Origin: Actinomycetota bacterium
GTDB taxonomy: Bacteria; Actinomycetota; Thermoleophilia; Solirubrobacterales; Thermoleophilaceae
NCBI GenBank assembly: GCA_005885165.1
Contig: VAXR01000133.1
Location: forward strand, 1 to 6,086
Reading direction: 5' to 3'
DNA length: 6,086 bases
Made by a program: the position numbers and the translations under genes. Position 1 is the stretch's first letter; each line of letters starts with the position of its first letter. This document shows positions 5,743 to 6,086 of the stretch, one piece after another. The notes below the pieces were generated by a model. The model ran no database searches. It worked only from the letters and a program-made list of their open reading frames with translations, and was not told the origin of the DNA.

Positions 5743-6086
5743 CTACGGCGTAACCTCGAATGCCCCGCGCATGAAGGGGTGGATGCGACAGAAGTAGGTG
5801 ACGGTCTCGCCCGGCTTGAAGCCGCCCTGCGCCGTGACCGGCAGATCCCAATTGAGCTTCTGGCTCGTGGCGCCGACGTACGGGGCTCCGATCCCGAGCT
5901 CCGAGGAGTCGAAGTCGAGCTTCCGCCCGCCGCTCGTCTTGCCGTCCGCGAGCGGGAAGGCGGCGCCGGTCTTGCCCAGGCAGGGGAACGCGCACGCCGT
6001 GACCGTGTGGTAGATCGCGTTCCCCTCGATGTTCGTGAAGCTGAGGTCGGTTCCGAGCCTCACCCTCGGGATGCCGAAGGTGGAGC
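5743..6086 (-). CDS. Cupredoxin (amicyanin-like type-1 copper protein), C-terminal part; 5' end outside window
   Basis: The frame stays open to base 6086, so the N-terminus is missing; the GTG at 6061-6063 is internal, because the preceding codons (STFGIPR) continue a plausible beta strand. 113 residues are visible. The type-1 copper site is complete: His in AIYHTVTAC and Cys, His and Met in YFCRIHPFMRG. The loop C-x-x-H-P-F-M is the short amicyanin-type ligand loop. LSFTNIEGNAIYHTVT and the ending RGAFEV are typical strands of the fold. TACAFPC could add a disulfide. A 50-residue insert (FPLADGK...FDSSELG) between the His and the Cys loop is common in actinobacterial cupredoxin-domain proteins. 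The likely role is a periplasmic or cell-surface electron carrier or copper binder; a signal peptide would be upstream. It is the first visible gene of the operon, 27 bases before the amidohydrolase, and shares its copper loop with the cupredoxin fused to the PQQ-type propeller. Confidence 0.92.
   Translation of the reverse strand, partial: STFGIPRVRLGTDLSFTNIEGNAIYHTVTACAFPCLGKTGAAFPLADGKTSGGRKLDFDSSELGIGAPYVGATSQKLNWDLPVTAQGGFKPGETVTYFCRIHPFMRGAFEVTP

Noticed and set aside
6061..6063. GTG as the start of the first cupredoxin gene
   Set aside because: Upstream in-frame codons continue the domain, no signal peptide follows this GTG, and the gene runs off the window.

Overview
The window is GC-rich chromosomal DNA, most likely from a Thermoleophilia-type actinobacterium (Solirubrobacterales or Gaiellales relatives). 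The clues are the strong G/C bias at third codon positions, GTG starts, secreted NHL-repeat and PQQ-type propellers, and a C-terminal beta-rich domain with a basic tail that I associate with secreted proteins of that class. The lineage call is from memory of the families and was not searched.

Layout. 1-339 (+) is the C-terminal end of a multi-pass permease of the DUF318/ArsP-like family. 340-589 is a convergent intergenic region with two stem-loops; the larger is a 43-base dyad. From 6086 down to 590 everything is on the minus strand and looks like one operon. In transcription order it holds: (1) a cupredoxin with an amicyanin-type copper loop, cut by the window edge; (2) a 598-residue amidohydrolase-2 family protein with a signal-anchor-like N-terminus; (3) a 678-residue secreted PQQ-type beta-propeller fused through an 11-glycine linker to a second cupredoxin; (4) a 402-residue secreted six-bladed NHL propeller. 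Gaps are 27, 13 and 70 bases. The first two junctions have good Shine-Dalgarno sequences, and the second overlaps the preceding stop codon. The third junction has no clear ribosome binding site and carries a small inverted repeat, so the NHL gene may be separately controlled.

Working together. Two type-1 copper modules flank or are fused to the enzymes, and the second sits on a quinoprotein-like propeller. This suggests an extracytoplasmic redox module: substrate oxidation by a PQQ-type dehydrogenase with electrons passed to blue copper instead of cytochrome c (no CxxCH heme motif is present), plus a hydrolase or decarboxylase acting in the same pathway. The substrate cannot be read from the sequence, and PQQ binding itself is unproven. 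The propeller fused to an amicyanin-like domain, the H-to-Q change in the amidohydrolase metal motif, its degenerate Tat-like segment and the 43-base dyad are the points most worth following up.
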